Assembly (NCBI GenBank): GCA_000697355.1
Contig: JNEN01001217.1
Coordinates: 1 to 64,000, forward strand
Length of the DNA: 64,000 nt
Direction of reading: 5' to 3'
Origin: Syncephalastrum monosporum B8922
Lineage: Eukaryota > Mucoromycota > Mucoromycetes > Mucorales > Syncephalastraceae
Part shown: positions 1 through 10,166 of the stretch, one piece after another
Position numbering within the stretch: the first letter of the stretch is position 1
Layout of the letters: each line of letters starts with the position of its first letter
Position numbers and translations under genes: made by a program
Notes under the pieces: model-generated
Told to the model about the DNA's origin: nothing
Seen by the model: the letters and a program-made list of their open reading frames with translations, nothing else
The model's database searches: none

Positions 1-824
1 GATGGTGACTTTGACGTCACCTGCGCCGAGGCAACGGGCGCAGCAGAAAGCGCGGGGACGGGCCCACAGCAGGGCCAGCACCACAGACAGGACCAGCAGC
101 ACCACAGACAGGAGGAGTGCCCAAGAAACAGTGGGCGAGGCGGCGAGCGCGGACGGCACACAGGCGTGCACCACGAAGAACAGACAGGCGAGCGACCCGG
201 ACGGCAGACACGCGACGGGCCGGAGCGCCCGAGACACGCCCAGTCCGGACGGCGGACAGACGGGCGGCGCAAACAGTAGCCACGCAGGCGGCGCGCACCG
301 CAGACAAGCGACGCGCGCGAGAGCTCCAGAGACTCGAACAACGCAGACAAAGAGGACGAGGACGAGGACGAGGACGAGGAGAAGCGCCCAGCCGCAACAG
401 AAGCTGCCCGTTCAGCTCGGAGAGCGACGGGGCCCGAAGGCGACGCGGACGACGACGACGACGACGACGACGACGAAGGGGAGGCGGAACGAGAAGCAGG
501 CCCAAGGACGGGCGAAGGCGGATCTACGTCAAAGTTGAAGCCAGAGGCTTGACGCGCGAGGCGGGGATTTTCACCAGAGGACGACGGCGGCGACGACGAC
601 GAAGGGGAGGCGGAACGAGAAGCAGGCCCAAGGACGGGCGAGGGCGAATCTACGCCAAAGTTGAAGCCAGCGGCTTGACGCGCGAGGCGAGGAATCTCAT
701 TAGAGGTTGAGGCAGAGCGAGAGGCAGACCCATTGACGGGCGAAGGCGAATTCATGCCAAAGCTGAAGGCAGCGTCTTGAGACGCGAGGCGTGGAATCTC
801 ATCAGAGGAGCGTTGAGCTGTCAT
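1..824 (-). CDS. Ser-rich tandem-repeat protein, 5' part, cut by window edge
   Basis: A frame of 274 codons without a stop runs on the minus strand from an ATG at 822-824 to the window edge. It gives a clear internal protein repeat: IPRLARQ, then GFNFGVDSPSPV, then GPASRSAS, present three times with small changes (about 824-735, 715-600 and 585-470), followed by long Ser runs. The start follows a pyrimidine-rich tract ending in CACAG. The DNA repeat is about 115 bp. After roughly residue 150 the frame turns Arg/Cys-rich, and another minus frame there reads hydrophobic, so an intron may begin in that part. Plus-strand frames over the same DNA are Arg-rich and look like shadows. I do not recognise the family. 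The first 150 residues are convincing and the rest is uncertain. Confidence 0.65.
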   Translation of the reverse strand, partial: MTAQRSSDEIPRLASQDAAFSFGMNSPSPVNGSASRSASTSNEIPRLARQAAGFNFGVDSPSPVLGPASRSASPSSSSPPSSSGENPRLARQASGFNFDVDPPSPVLGPASRSASPSSSSSSSSSSASPSGPVALRAERAASVAAGRFSSSSSSSSSSLSALFESLELSRASLVCGARRLRGYCLRRPSVRRPDWACLGRSGPSRVCRPGRSPVCSSWCTPVCRPRSPPRPLFLGHSSCLWCCWSCLWCWPCCGPVPALSAAPVASAQVTSKSP

Positions 825-3670
825 GACGATAACTGTGAAGAAAAAGGAAAAAAGAAAAGGAAAAGGAAAAAAAACCGTGTGAACACGCGTCAGTGTGAGT
901 CGTCACCCTCTCCATTTGAAAGCCAGTGTATGTGTGGGAAGAATCAATTATGCAGCCCCGCATGAGCAGATGGCGTGTCTTCATTGACCCATTGGACTTG
1001 GGATTCAGTACATTTGTCCTGCTTTTTGGCCTGAAGATCGGCCTGTCAACACTTGACTACTGTAGTTGCCTGACAATCCCATAAGGCTGCCTTGGAGACT
1101 GTCATGGAAACATGTGCTGATGAAAACTAACTTGTGCTAGAATACATAGGACAACTTTCGATGGCATACACTATCACGTTTATTAAACCAGAATATAAGG
1201 CATAGGCATCCTGCACTGCTCTGCTTTCATTAAAGTTTGGTGCAACTTTATCTGAGTTGCATGATCCATTGACACTTCGCCGCTTCAAAATTACCTAATT
1301 TGGTAGATTCAAAGAAGTGGTCCAACTCAGGTCCCAGGGACAATATCCCATTAATTTGCCCTGTAGCGTATGAGTTGTAGCCCATGGGTAATGATCCCTC
1401 TATGTTATCAAACATTACACTGTCTAGCCATTGCGTCTCGTATGCTCGTGTTTGGCTGTCGACTCTTCATAGAAGGTACGTCCTGTCTATTGGACGCTTT
1501 AATATGGATGTCAGTGAACGGATCATTGTACAAACAGTGCTCTTTTTTTTGAGAGTGTCCATGAATTTGAAGACGTGCTTCTTCAATATTCGGCATGTAG
1601 ACTCCTTAAAAAGAATAACTTTACCTGATGTTTAGCAGCTTCGAAAAACTGCTGCATCTCGATTCATGCAAATTTCTATGTACACAACGCTATGAGATAA
1701 ATGGCCAGGGCCTCTGATAGAATACTGTACAATGTCGCGGCTCGTGTGATAGCCAGTGATGCAAGACTGTACCTGTTTTTTTTTTTTTCAAATCTGAACA
1801 ATGATGTATGTAAGATGAGAAAAGCGCACATAAAGCACTTTATTTCCTAATCTGTCAATGAAGAACACTTGCTAATGACATAGCACACAATCTGCTTTTG
1901 ATGTACCTTACTACATGCTGATGAACTTAGAAAACGATGACACATGCTTCTGTAAAGAAGAGAAGTAAGACGGGACGGCGAAAAGGAAAGGGAAAAGGAA
2001 GGGACGAGGAAGGGAAAATATATGGTACACATAAATCAGAAAAAGGGACCATTTACTTAGCACACCGCTGCCACTGTCGTCGCCGCCCACGCGTCCACCA
2101 CGCACCCAACACATCCAGCTTGTCAAATAGTATAGACTAGTACATATGGAATTATATATTGCTATATAGTAGAAGTGTACTGAATCCAGAAAAAAAACGA
2201 CTATTATATGCTACTATCCCAGTTGTTGACTTTTCCTAATGTTCTGATTGCACACTCTCTCTCTCTTCAACAGCATAGGCAGATGAATTGTCTCTGTCTT
2301 TGTCTTTTCTATCTTTAAGATTCGAAGGTCGATCTCGCGTCAATTCGTCTATTCTATGGACCGATGGCGCGTTGAGCATTAGGCATACGAGCCTTTTTGC
2401 CTGCCATGGAGGTGAGAAACATAAAATTAGCTGTATTTTCTTTCCACGAGTGCCGATCGTCTCTCTCTACGGAACACTTAACAGTGCATACACATACGCA
2501 TACGCATACGCATACGCATACAATCCCTCTACCTACACTCTAGACCCGGTGCTGATTGGATGTCAGTTCAGGCCATATCATCTCGTCTTGCTTATTTACT
2601 GAACGCGAGGAGAGTAGTCCGGCTTTCATAAGTAAATACAGTAGATAAGAAAACAAGAAATCCTGATCTCTTATCCCGACCTCTCCTGATCACTCTCGCA
2701 TTCTATCTTTACAACAACATACGTTTATGATACATATACAGTGGACAACGAGATAATATGATGATAAGGGTAGTTATCACATGTGTGTATTAAGTCCAGT
2801 TCCTTGTCACAGAAGTATGTTGCTGATACTCTTACATTGTCGAACTGGTAGTAATTGCTCGACAGGTTCTGAGGTTATCTAATGGGAGAGCTCTAAGCAG
2901 TGAGTTGAGGACAGTAAGGCGGAACCCTATATCACATATGTGCGTATCGAGTTGCTTGAAGCACGCGCAGATTTCTTCAGCGAATAAACTCTTAGCGCCT
3001 CTAGTATCGTTACCCTCTCCCTCTTACTATGCTCAGTGCTCTTGGGTTGACTACATAGAGAAACATATTCATCAGTATAAAAACTTTGGTACTGTACGTA
3101 TAATATGGAAACTTGTTCCCCTAGAAACACTCCTGATCCCAATTAGGTAACAAGTTCACCAGTTATGTGGCTGTACTCAGTAGAGACTTCTGTTTTACTT
3201 GGTGAAGAACCGCTGGTAACCTGAATTCTTGTCATGGTATCAGATATGAAGGCCGTTGACGATCATACCTTTCAGCTGCCCGCCTCCAGCCTCGCACAAT
3301 GTCGCCGGCTGAGCCCCAATGGATGTATCGCCCACTTTGCAGTCTTCCTGACGGATGCGTTGCCTATACAACTCACCCAAGACATTTTTTTTTTATCGCG
3401 GGAGACGCTAAGAACGGTGTTCTGGTTTCCTACTCCTCCAACGTCAAGTGGGCATCTCATATTTTTAAACTTTTCCAGCAATAAAGTAGTTTCAACAAGC
3501 CAATGCGAAGTGTTCAAGGTGACAGTCATATATAGTATTTTTTTACATTTTGATTAGATAGAATGTGTGATCTGAGAAGCAACCGTCGATATAGGGGTAA
3601 GCATAGGGTTTTGATATGTGGTGACATGTACAAAAGTTATGGGTGTTTTCGTTATGTACTCCAGAGAAAA
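825..3670. other. Intergenic, no gene seen
   Basis: About 2.8 kb of AT-rich DNA with only short, unconvincing frames. It holds a hexamer microsatellite (ACGCAT type) near 2486-2521, pyrimidine tracts near 1778 and 3387, and a purine-rich stretch at 840-870 that is the pyrimidine tract upstream of the minus-strand gene at 824. No RNA gene or transposon end was recognised. Confidence 0.6.
2486..2521. repeat. Hexanucleotide microsatellite (CATACG)n
   Basis: Five to six direct copies of CATACG/CATACA in intergenic DNA. No sign of function. Confidence 0.85.
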
Positions 3671-5300
3671 TTACATGATCATGCACTTGCTCTTGGCAGG
3701 AGCCTCCTCCTCAGCCGGCTTCTGGGGAGCAGCGGGAGGCTGTTGGTGCTCCTGGGGCTGTGTCTCGGCAGGTGGGGCGGCAGCACGCGGCTGCTCATGG
3801 GCAGGCAGGTTGGGGTTGACCTCACTTGATGGTGGGGGAGCAGCGACACTGGGTTCGGGGCGCTGGATTTCCTTGGGCTCGGAAGGCTCGACAGGAGCAG
3901 CTACATCAACAATTAGAACATAATTCCCAATGACCACCTAATACCTTTCTTACCAGCCGGTGCCTTTGCCTCTGCCTCACGGGCAGCCTTCTCCTCAGCT
4001 TCACGAGCAGCCTTCTCTTCAGCATCACGGGCAGCCTTCTCTTCGGCCTCGCGGGCAGCCTTCTCTTCGGCCTCGCGGGCAGCCTTCTCCTCAGCCTCAC
4101 GAGCAGCCTTTTCCTCAGCTTCCTTGGCGGCAGCCTCGGCGGCAGCCTTCTCCTCAGCTTCACGGGCAGCCTTCTCCTCGGCCTCACGAGCAGCCTTCTC
4201 CTCAGCTTCACGAGCAGCCTTCTCTTCGGCATCACGGGCAGCCTTCTCCTCGGCCTCGCGGGCGGCCTTTTCCTCGGCTTCACGAGCAGCCTTCTCTTCG
4301 GCCTCACGGGCGGCCTTCTCTTCGGCCTCACGGGCAGCCTTCTCCTCAGCTTCACGGGCAGCCTTCTCCTCGGCCTCGCGGGCGGCCTTTTCCTCGGCTT
4401 CACGAGCAGCCTTCTCCTCAGCTTCCTTGGCAGCAGCAGCGGCAGCGGCGGCGGCAGCGGCTTCGGCGGCAGCCTTCTCAGCGGCAGCCTTGGTATCAGC
4501 GACGACCTTCTCTACGATAGCGTCGACGTCAATATTATAAGCACCGATGGCAGTCGTGATGGCGGCATCGATGGCAGGGGTAGACTCGAATGGCTTGATC
4601 TCAAAAGGCGCTTTGACGGGTTCGGAAGTCTCGACCTTGGCAGGTTCAGGTGCAGCGGAAGTGACAGGAGCGGGGTTGGCGTCCTTCTTATTTTCGGCAA
4701 CCACCTGTTCCACAATGGAATCGACATCAATGTTATAGGCCCCGACAGCCGTTGCGATGGCAGCCGCAATGGCCGGGTTCGGCTCGCACTTGGCGTCTTC
4801 CTGGGCGTGGGTAACCGGTACTTCTTCCGTAGGTTGGGCAGATTCGGTCTGCTGGACAGCGACAGGCTCGGATGCCGGAGCCACCTCCTTGTATTCCTTC
4901 TTGTCAGCTACCACGTCTGCCACACGACCCTCCCCATCGATCTCGTTCGCACTCACCTTGCTCGTGTTGTCGGCCGATTCACTCAGCTCGGCGGGCGTGT
5001 CTGCATGTGATGGGATCATTGAGTACCGCGTGTGCGTATTTATCACGGATTTCATCTCTAGGTCAAACCTTCAGCAGCCTCAGCAGAAGCGGGAGCAGGT
5101 GCGGTCGCATCCTCCACCACAGCAGGTTTCTCTTCCTGCTCGGTCTCCTTGGCGGCCTCTTGAGGGGCGGTTTGTGCTGCGTCAGGGACCTCGCCGACTT
5201 TGAGCGCGGAAGCCCGAACAGCAGCGTCAATCGCAGCCTGGACGTTCTCGGTGACGGGAGAAGGCGTAATGTCTTGAATGGGTTCCGTAGAGGACGACAT
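3671..5300 (-). CDS. Ala/Glu-rich helical repeat protein with C-terminal CaaX box
   Basis: Three exons (5300-5069, 5000-3954, 3900-3671) join in phase and give 502 residues. Exon 1 is Ala/Glu/Pro-rich. Exon 2 holds two copies of a motif with core AYNIDVD followed by IVExVVA, about 105 residues apart, then about 18 copies of an eight-residue unit (EEKAAREA) predicted to form a long charged helix. Exon 3 is Pro/Ala-rich and ends in lysines and CMIM, a CaaX prenylation box; a final Met favours farnesylation in known CaaX proteins. The inference is a membrane-tethered elongated linker or scaffold. The plus strand over the repeat reads as Ala/Ser- or Pro/Gln-rich frames, which are shadows. No named family was recognised; the repeat may give false matches to TolA-like or caldesmon-like proteins. 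Confidence 0.85.
3955..4440 (-). repeat. 24-bp coding tandem repeat (EEKAAREA units)
   Basis: About 18 near-identical 24-bp units inside the CaaX protein gene, broken once by an Ala-rich spacer (around 4125-4150). Synonymous differences between units and a few Asp-for-Glu changes show the array is old enough to have drifted while keeping frame. Confidence 0.85.
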
Positions 5301-5820
5301 GAGGGATGAGAATATAGTGAATATACGAAAGAAGAGAAAAACAAAAGTAGGGTCGGGTGCTGCCCAGAGACGCGAAATATAATGGTGGAGGTGCGGGTGT
5401 TGGTGCGGGCCTCCAAAGCCACAAAAGGTCAGGTTTCATCGTTACTCGGTTCTTTTTGTGCTGGGTTCATGTGATCCATGCTATTCTCTTTTTGGGTCTC
5501 CAGAATCCCTTTGTGCCAAGCAGAACTAGATACTTCATTCAATAAAAAATCCAAGTCGCAGTACCAGTTATCCTCTCGCTATAAGTAGAAGCGTACGCTG
5601 AGCATGTGACACTGATGTTTATCAAACTCTTTCGGGCGTGTAGAGCTGAAATCACGATATATCGTATCTTGCAGCGAGTTCCACTGTAAAGGGCCTCCAT
5701 CACGTAAGGCACCCAGTCCATCCACCGGACTTTCTTTTTTTTTTCAGAAAATCTATCTGTAAAATAACAAACAATCACTCATGCAACCACTTGCGTTCTG
5801 TATTGTATACGGAGTATATC
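5301..5820. other. Intergenic between CaaX protein start and pectinesterase stop
   Basis: About 520 bp with no convincing gene. It should hold the promoter of the minus-strand CaaX gene (right after 5300) and the 3' end of the pectinesterase transcript. No TATA box could be assigned with confidence. Confidence 0.5.
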
Positions 5821-7195
5821 TCAGCTGGTTTTTGTCCAGTCCAAGTCGTGCTTAAACCAGTTGGCTAAGCTGTATTGTTCCACTTCTGAAGCGTTCAGTG
5901 ACTGTGTATAATTCAATGTTCTTCCGCCCGCATTCTACATATAATCCAGCGAATGATAGGTAGCAAAACGTGAGACATATGAGAATGTACGATGAAGCAC
6001 TTACCGCCTCCCATGATCCTGGTCCGGTATTGTTGTATTCACCATAATACACATGGGAATAGTCGCCCAAAGTGCTTGAGTACCAGTTTCCCCAGCCGTT
6101 CGCAATAATATGGTCATCTTGGCACGATAGGTAAGTCTTCCTTTGCACAGGCCTGTATGTATTTTTTCACGCTTACCTATAAATGAGTTCATGTACACGA
6201 CTTTGGCATACGAGCGCCAGGGACGACCCAGATCACACTTGCGCGTAATGTTGACGCCATTCGTATCCCAGTCTCGCACCACGTTACAGCCATTGAATAT
6301 AAATGCAGAAGGAATAGGCTGGTCTTCATCATCAAACTGGCGCTTCTGAGCACTGATATGACCAGGGCCGTTCGACGCGATGGTGCAGTGGTCAAAATAG
6401 GCAGATGCATTGCCAAAAATAAAATCGACAGCTGCGGGTGCGCGTTTTCCGCGTGGAATAAGTCCTCTATCGCGCGCGTAGCACTGAAGAAGTCCGACTT
6501 ACCTCCGGCAATGTAACAGTCTTTAAAGTACTGTCGAGTCACATAAGACCGGTTGCCTAGCGATTGCACAAACGTGTCATGAGTGCACAAAGCCTCCATG
6601 AGAGAACGTCCTTCATACCGACGAACAGCGTATCCTGATAACTGGTGAAGAGACACTGGTCAAAGACAGCCTTGTCGCCATTGACAGTGACGGCCACGGC
6701 CTGAGGTCCGGAGAAGTTGAGGCCCCATGTTTGGTTAAAATTGATGTTGAGGGCCTTAAAGTTGTTGGCATTAACCACCAGGGCCGACGTCGCTTCGTCA
6801 CTATTGCCGGCATACGCATCCCCAGTGTTTTGGTTCCAAGCAATCGTGACCAAGTTGTCACTATGGGTTGTCTTTTGATGGCTGCCGTGCGTCTTGCCGC
6901 GCATGATGATATCCGTGCGATTCACCACGAGCTGTTCGTTGTAAACGCCTGCGTCAATCTCGATCTCATACGTATTTCCATCCTCTGGGAGCGACTGAAG
7001 TGCCTCGCCGATCTAGATAGGTGGAGAAATAAGGTTTTCATGTAGGGATCGATGGTACGTCAAGAAAAAAAAATGACTTACAGTTTTGTAGTGGGCGTTT
7101 CCATGTTGGCTCACTTTAACAATACGACTCGACTGAGGCGCGCCCAAGACAAGAGTACACGCGCAAAGCGCTAAAAACGTGGAAAGCAACAGCAT
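5821..7195 (-). CDS. Secreted pectin methylesterase (pectinesterase)
   Basis: Six exons (7195-7082, 7012-6619, 6556-6503, 6431-6177, 6117-6005, 5934-5821) join in phase to 347 residues. An N-terminal signal peptide (MLLLSTFLALCACTLVLGAP) is followed by the right-handed beta-helix of carbohydrate esterase family 8. Family motifs are all present: YQDTL (Gln of the oxyanion hole), DFIFG (catalytic Asp) and LGRPW (Arg). The enzyme removes methyl esters from pectin outside the cell, opening plant cell walls to pectinases. The ATG is the only one giving a signal peptide, and all introns are GT-AG. The predicted stop at 5821-5823 needs the last small exon, which ends in DWTKTS. Length is typical for fungal members, and nothing suggests loss of activity. 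Confidence 0.92.
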
Positions 7196-7577
7196 CGCTT
7201 AGCAGTTGGGCTTGTTCAGTTACATTGTGCCGACTTTTTATATATATTCAGGACAAGGCAATTAGGTCTTGTGGTACCATTGTCCAGGGACGGACATGGA
7301 GGATTGGATTTTGGTTCGCATGAAATTTTCCACATCGTTATTATCCTTTTTCCCCGGAATATTGCCCGTTTTTAGTTCTCAAGCATTGCATCTTGTTTCC
7401 CATGGAATCAGTTACACTGGTATCATTAAAAAAGAGTGTAATAGAAATATGTGTGTATGTGTGTGTGTGTGTGTGCATGACCAAATATGAAGAAATTATT
7501 CAAATGCGTAAGTAGTGGTTGTGTTGTTGTCGTGGTGTATGTATCTACAGCATAGTACAAGATGATATCTGCCGCCT
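7196..7577. other. Intergenic, pectinesterase promoter side and GlyRS 3' end
   Basis: About 380 bp with no gene. A TATATATA stretch near 7240 lies about 45 bp upstream of the pectinesterase ATG (minus strand) and may be its TATA element. A (GT)n run at 7455-7475 is a simple repeat. Confidence 0.5.
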
Positions 7578-9254
7578 TTACTCGTCGACACCCAAGAGCT
7601 GTTCACCCACAAACTGCTGAACCTCACGCCAGTGCAGGCGCTTCTGCTCGCCCGAATCGCGCTCACGGATCGTGACCGTCTCGTCCTCCAAGCTCTGATA
7701 ATCGACGGTGATACACCATGGGGTACCAATTTCATCATGGCGGTAATACCGCTTGCCAATCTTGAGTTTCTGGGCTTCCACGACTGTGTACCATCCCCGC
7801 CGACGCAGCGAGCGAGTCACCTTATCGACCAAGGGCATGAACTCGGCCTTGCCCGTCAAGGGCATCACGGCGCACTTGATGGGTGCCAGGGTCGGATGCA
7901 GACGAAGGACACTGCGCGGCTGCTGTTGCTTGCCGTCCTTGATCTGGTGGAACGCGTCGCAGAGGTAGGCCAGCATGGCGCGGTTGAGACCGCACGAGGA
8001 CTCGATGACGTGGGGCACGTAGCGGGTAGGTGTGTCGGGCATGTCGCAGGTATCGACGAGGTCCGACGACGGCCGTGGGCTGTCATCAAGGACTTCAAAG
8101 TTGGCGAGGCTGCTGTGCTGTATGTGCTGGGTCAGGTCATAGTTGCCGCGATGGGCGACACCTTCAATCTCGCCCCAACCCCAAGGGAACTCGTATTCGA
8201 CGTCGGTACACCCCGAAGCATAGTGGGCCATCTCGTTCGTGCCATGGTCGCGCTGGCGGAAGCGTTCCTTGTGGCAGGCGAGCTCAAGCCACCACTGGAA
8301 GCGCTGGTTGCGCCAGTACGTAAACCAGTGATGGGCTTCCCAGGGTGCGACAAAGTACTCGAGCTCGAGCTGCTCAAACTCGGGGGTGCGGAAGATGCCG
8401 TGCTCGAGGCGGATTTCGTTGCGGAAGGACTTGCCGACCTGAGCAATGCCAAACGGCGGTTTCTTGTTCATGGTGCGCGCGACCTGCTCAAAGTTGATGA
8501 AGACACCTTGGGCTGTCTCGGGCCGGAGATAGACAGTGGACGGCAGGAGGGCACCGTCGACGGCCTGACGCACAGGGCCAGGGCCGGTATGCGATCGCGT
8601 GACCTGGATAACGCGGTCAATGGGGTCGATGGGGTCGAGGAAGGTCTTGAACATGAGATTAAAGGGGCGGCTGGCCGTCAGAAAAGGCGAGTTGCTGCCC
8701 GGTTCGACGTAGCCATGGTAAGGCACCGTGATCGGCTGGGCGCTTGACTTGAGGACAATGCGGCCTTCGGCGCCTTCCTGGGCAGGTGTTTCGACCCGAT
8801 CCACAGCCAAAAGCAGCTGTTTGCCTTCCTGCTGCACGAGCGCACCCGGCGCAAGCTGCTCCTCAATGTGGGTCTTCCAGGCCGTGGCGGTTTCTTTGGT
8901 GGGCGCCTCAATCGCAATGTCGCCCTTCTTTGTCAATTGGAGCTGAGGTGCCTTGTCAGGACGGAATCGCTCCTTGGAGAGCATGCAGTCCACAAGGAGA
9001 TCGGAGAACTCGTCGACGTGGCCCGAGGCCTTGAGCACGGGTGCCGGCGTGAGAATGGACGTGTCCAAGGCAACGACATCGTCCCGCAGGTAAACGTTCC
9101 GCTGCCACCAGGATTTCAAGATGTTCTTTTTGAGCTCGGCACCCAACGGACCGTAATCGTACGCACCGCGAAGGCCACCGTATATTTCGGCGGACTGGTA
9201 CAAGAAGCCACGGCGCTTGCACAGGTCGAGGAGGGCACGGAAGCTCTGAGCCAT
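7578..9254 (-). CDS. Glycyl-tRNA synthetase, bacterial-type dimeric class II
   Basis: One uninterrupted frame of 558 residues. It charges tRNA-Gly with glycine. Class II landmarks are in order: the IYGGLRGAYDYGPLG start, GHVDEF, the FNLMFKT segment, YLRPETAQG, the motif-2 region GIAQVGKSFRNEI, EYFV, a WGEIEGVAHRG motif and the C-terminal anticodon-binding part with YRHDEIGTPWCITVDY. These strings match the single-chain bacterial enzyme rather than the usual eukaryotic cytosolic one, which has different wording (for example a CVGIADR-type motif) and is longer. No clear mitochondrial presequence is visible at the N-terminus. It has no introns, while nearly every neighbour has several. This suggests gene transfer or an organelle-derived copy. 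It is divergent from the SOM1 gene, 115 bp apart. Confidence 0.93.
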   Translation of the reverse strand: MAQSFRALLDLCKRRGFLYQSAEIYGGLRGAYDYGPLGAELKKNILKSWWQRNVYLRDDVVALDTSILTPAPVLKASGHVDEFSDLLVDCMLSKERFRPDKAPQLQLTKKGDIAIEAPTKETATAWKTHIEEQLAPGALVQQEGKQLLLAVDRVETPAQEGAEGRIVLKSSAQPITVPYHGYVEPGSNSPFLTASRPFNLMFKTFLDPIDPIDRVIQVTRSHTGPGPVRQAVDGALLPSTVYLRPETAQGVFINFEQVARTMNKKPPFGIAQVGKSFRNEIRLEHGIFRTPEFEQLELEYFVAPWEAHHWFTYWRNQRFQWWLELACHKERFRQRDHGTNEMAHYASGCTDVEYEFPWGWGEIEGVAHRGNYDLTQHIQHSSLANFEVLDDSPRPSSDLVDTCDMPDTPTRYVPHVIESSCGLNRAMLAYLCDAFHQIKDGKQQQPRSVLRLHPTLAPIKCAVMPLTGKAEFMPLVDKVTRSLRRRGWYTVVEAQKLKIGKRYYRHDEIGTPWCITVDYQSLEDETVTIRERDSGEQKRLHWREVQQFVGEQLLGVDE

Positions 9255-9369
9255 AGGAAGCTGTCAAAAAGTCACAAGCAAGGCGAAAAACAATGCGACA
9301 TGGCACCCCCAATTTTGGGCAAAGTCCCTATCCTCCGCCGCCCTCGTTTCTTTTCCCTTTTTATTTGCA
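9255..9369. promoter_or_regulatory. Short divergent promoter region, GlyRS and SOM1
   Basis: Only 115 bp separate the two start codons, so both 5' UTRs and core promoters must be packed here. A pyrimidine-rich stretch (about 9340-9365) precedes the SOM1 ATG. No specific factor site was recognised. Confidence 0.5.
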
Positions 9370-9802
9370 ATGGTCGACAATGATGACAAGCCCAAGACAG
9401 CCTTGCCCGATCTAGGCGGGCCCAAGGACGAGCAGTGTCAGCTTTATGAACTTGTCCAGTATCAATGTGAAGTCACTTCTACCCACATTGAATGCAACCC
9501 ATTTCCACGCGTCTTCTTACGGTAACGTTTCCTCCACCCTTTTTTTTCTTATTTTGATGGGCCTGACACTTTATCAGATGCACGGGTCGGCCCACCGTAG
9601 AAGTCACTCCTGAATATGATAACAATGGTGATCCGATCAAGAGGTAAACAGTCCGGAAAGAGTAACAAGCGCTGGATTGATAGAATCGCTGATTCTCATT
9701 ATCATATCATGTCTCTTTAGCGTACTACCCGACTTTGGCGCTGTGGGCAGTCGAAAGACGCCCCCGGGAGTGGCCATGATGGATGCAGAAAAAGATAAAT
9801 AG
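9370..9802 (+). CDS. SOM1: Mitochondrial inner membrane protease subunit Som1-like
   Basis: Three exons (9370-9521, 9578-9643, 9721-9802) give 99 residues, too small and split for simple ORF calling. The core reads CQLYELVQYQCEV, then IECNPFPRVFLRC and GRPTVEVT, matching the fungal Som1 family (Cys pattern, the FxR(x)C motif and PTVEVT). Som1 works with the Imp1/Imp2 protease that cleaves sorting signals in the mitochondrial intermembrane space. Introns are 56 and 77 bp, both GT-AG. The C-terminal tail after PTVEVT is variable in the family. Recognition rests on the short conserved core. Confidence 0.8.
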
Positions 9803-10166
9803 ATCAACCCCTGGTCAAGCGAAAGCGATCCTGGGGCTATACCCATTCTCTATTTAAGTGTGTAAGTCAGCTGATCATACTGGATGGCCGTAGCACTAAT
9901 GATAACCAAACGCACGCAGATATAGCTATTCATCACGACGGCGATCGCTGGCCTGCGTGCTCACCATTGGCATTTATCATATCCTCGTTTCCCCTCTGTA
10001 CTCTATCACTCGCTCATTGATATATACTATCTCCTTACTACTTTCATGCATACACACACACACACATACACACACACACTTGCAATCTCGAAATCTATAT
10101 AAACGCAAAAAAGTCCAAACCACGGCCCTCTATCGTGTTTGACACACTCTTTTGGCCCTTACTCCA
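9803..10166. other. Intergenic with CA microsatellite
   Basis: About 360 bp containing the SOM1 3' end and the promoter of the mucin-like gene. A (CA)n run lies near 10052-10080. No other gene was seen. Confidence 0.5.

Noticed and set aside
4124..4540. Ser/Ala-Phe repeat protein on the plus strand
   Set aside because: It is the reverse reading of the 24-bp EEKAAREA repeat; only the minus frame links to flanking exons and a start codon.
7632..8747. 371-codon plus-strand frame opposite the glycyl-tRNA synthetase
   Set aside because: Shadow of a GC-rich coding strand; no motif, and the minus frame is unmistakable.
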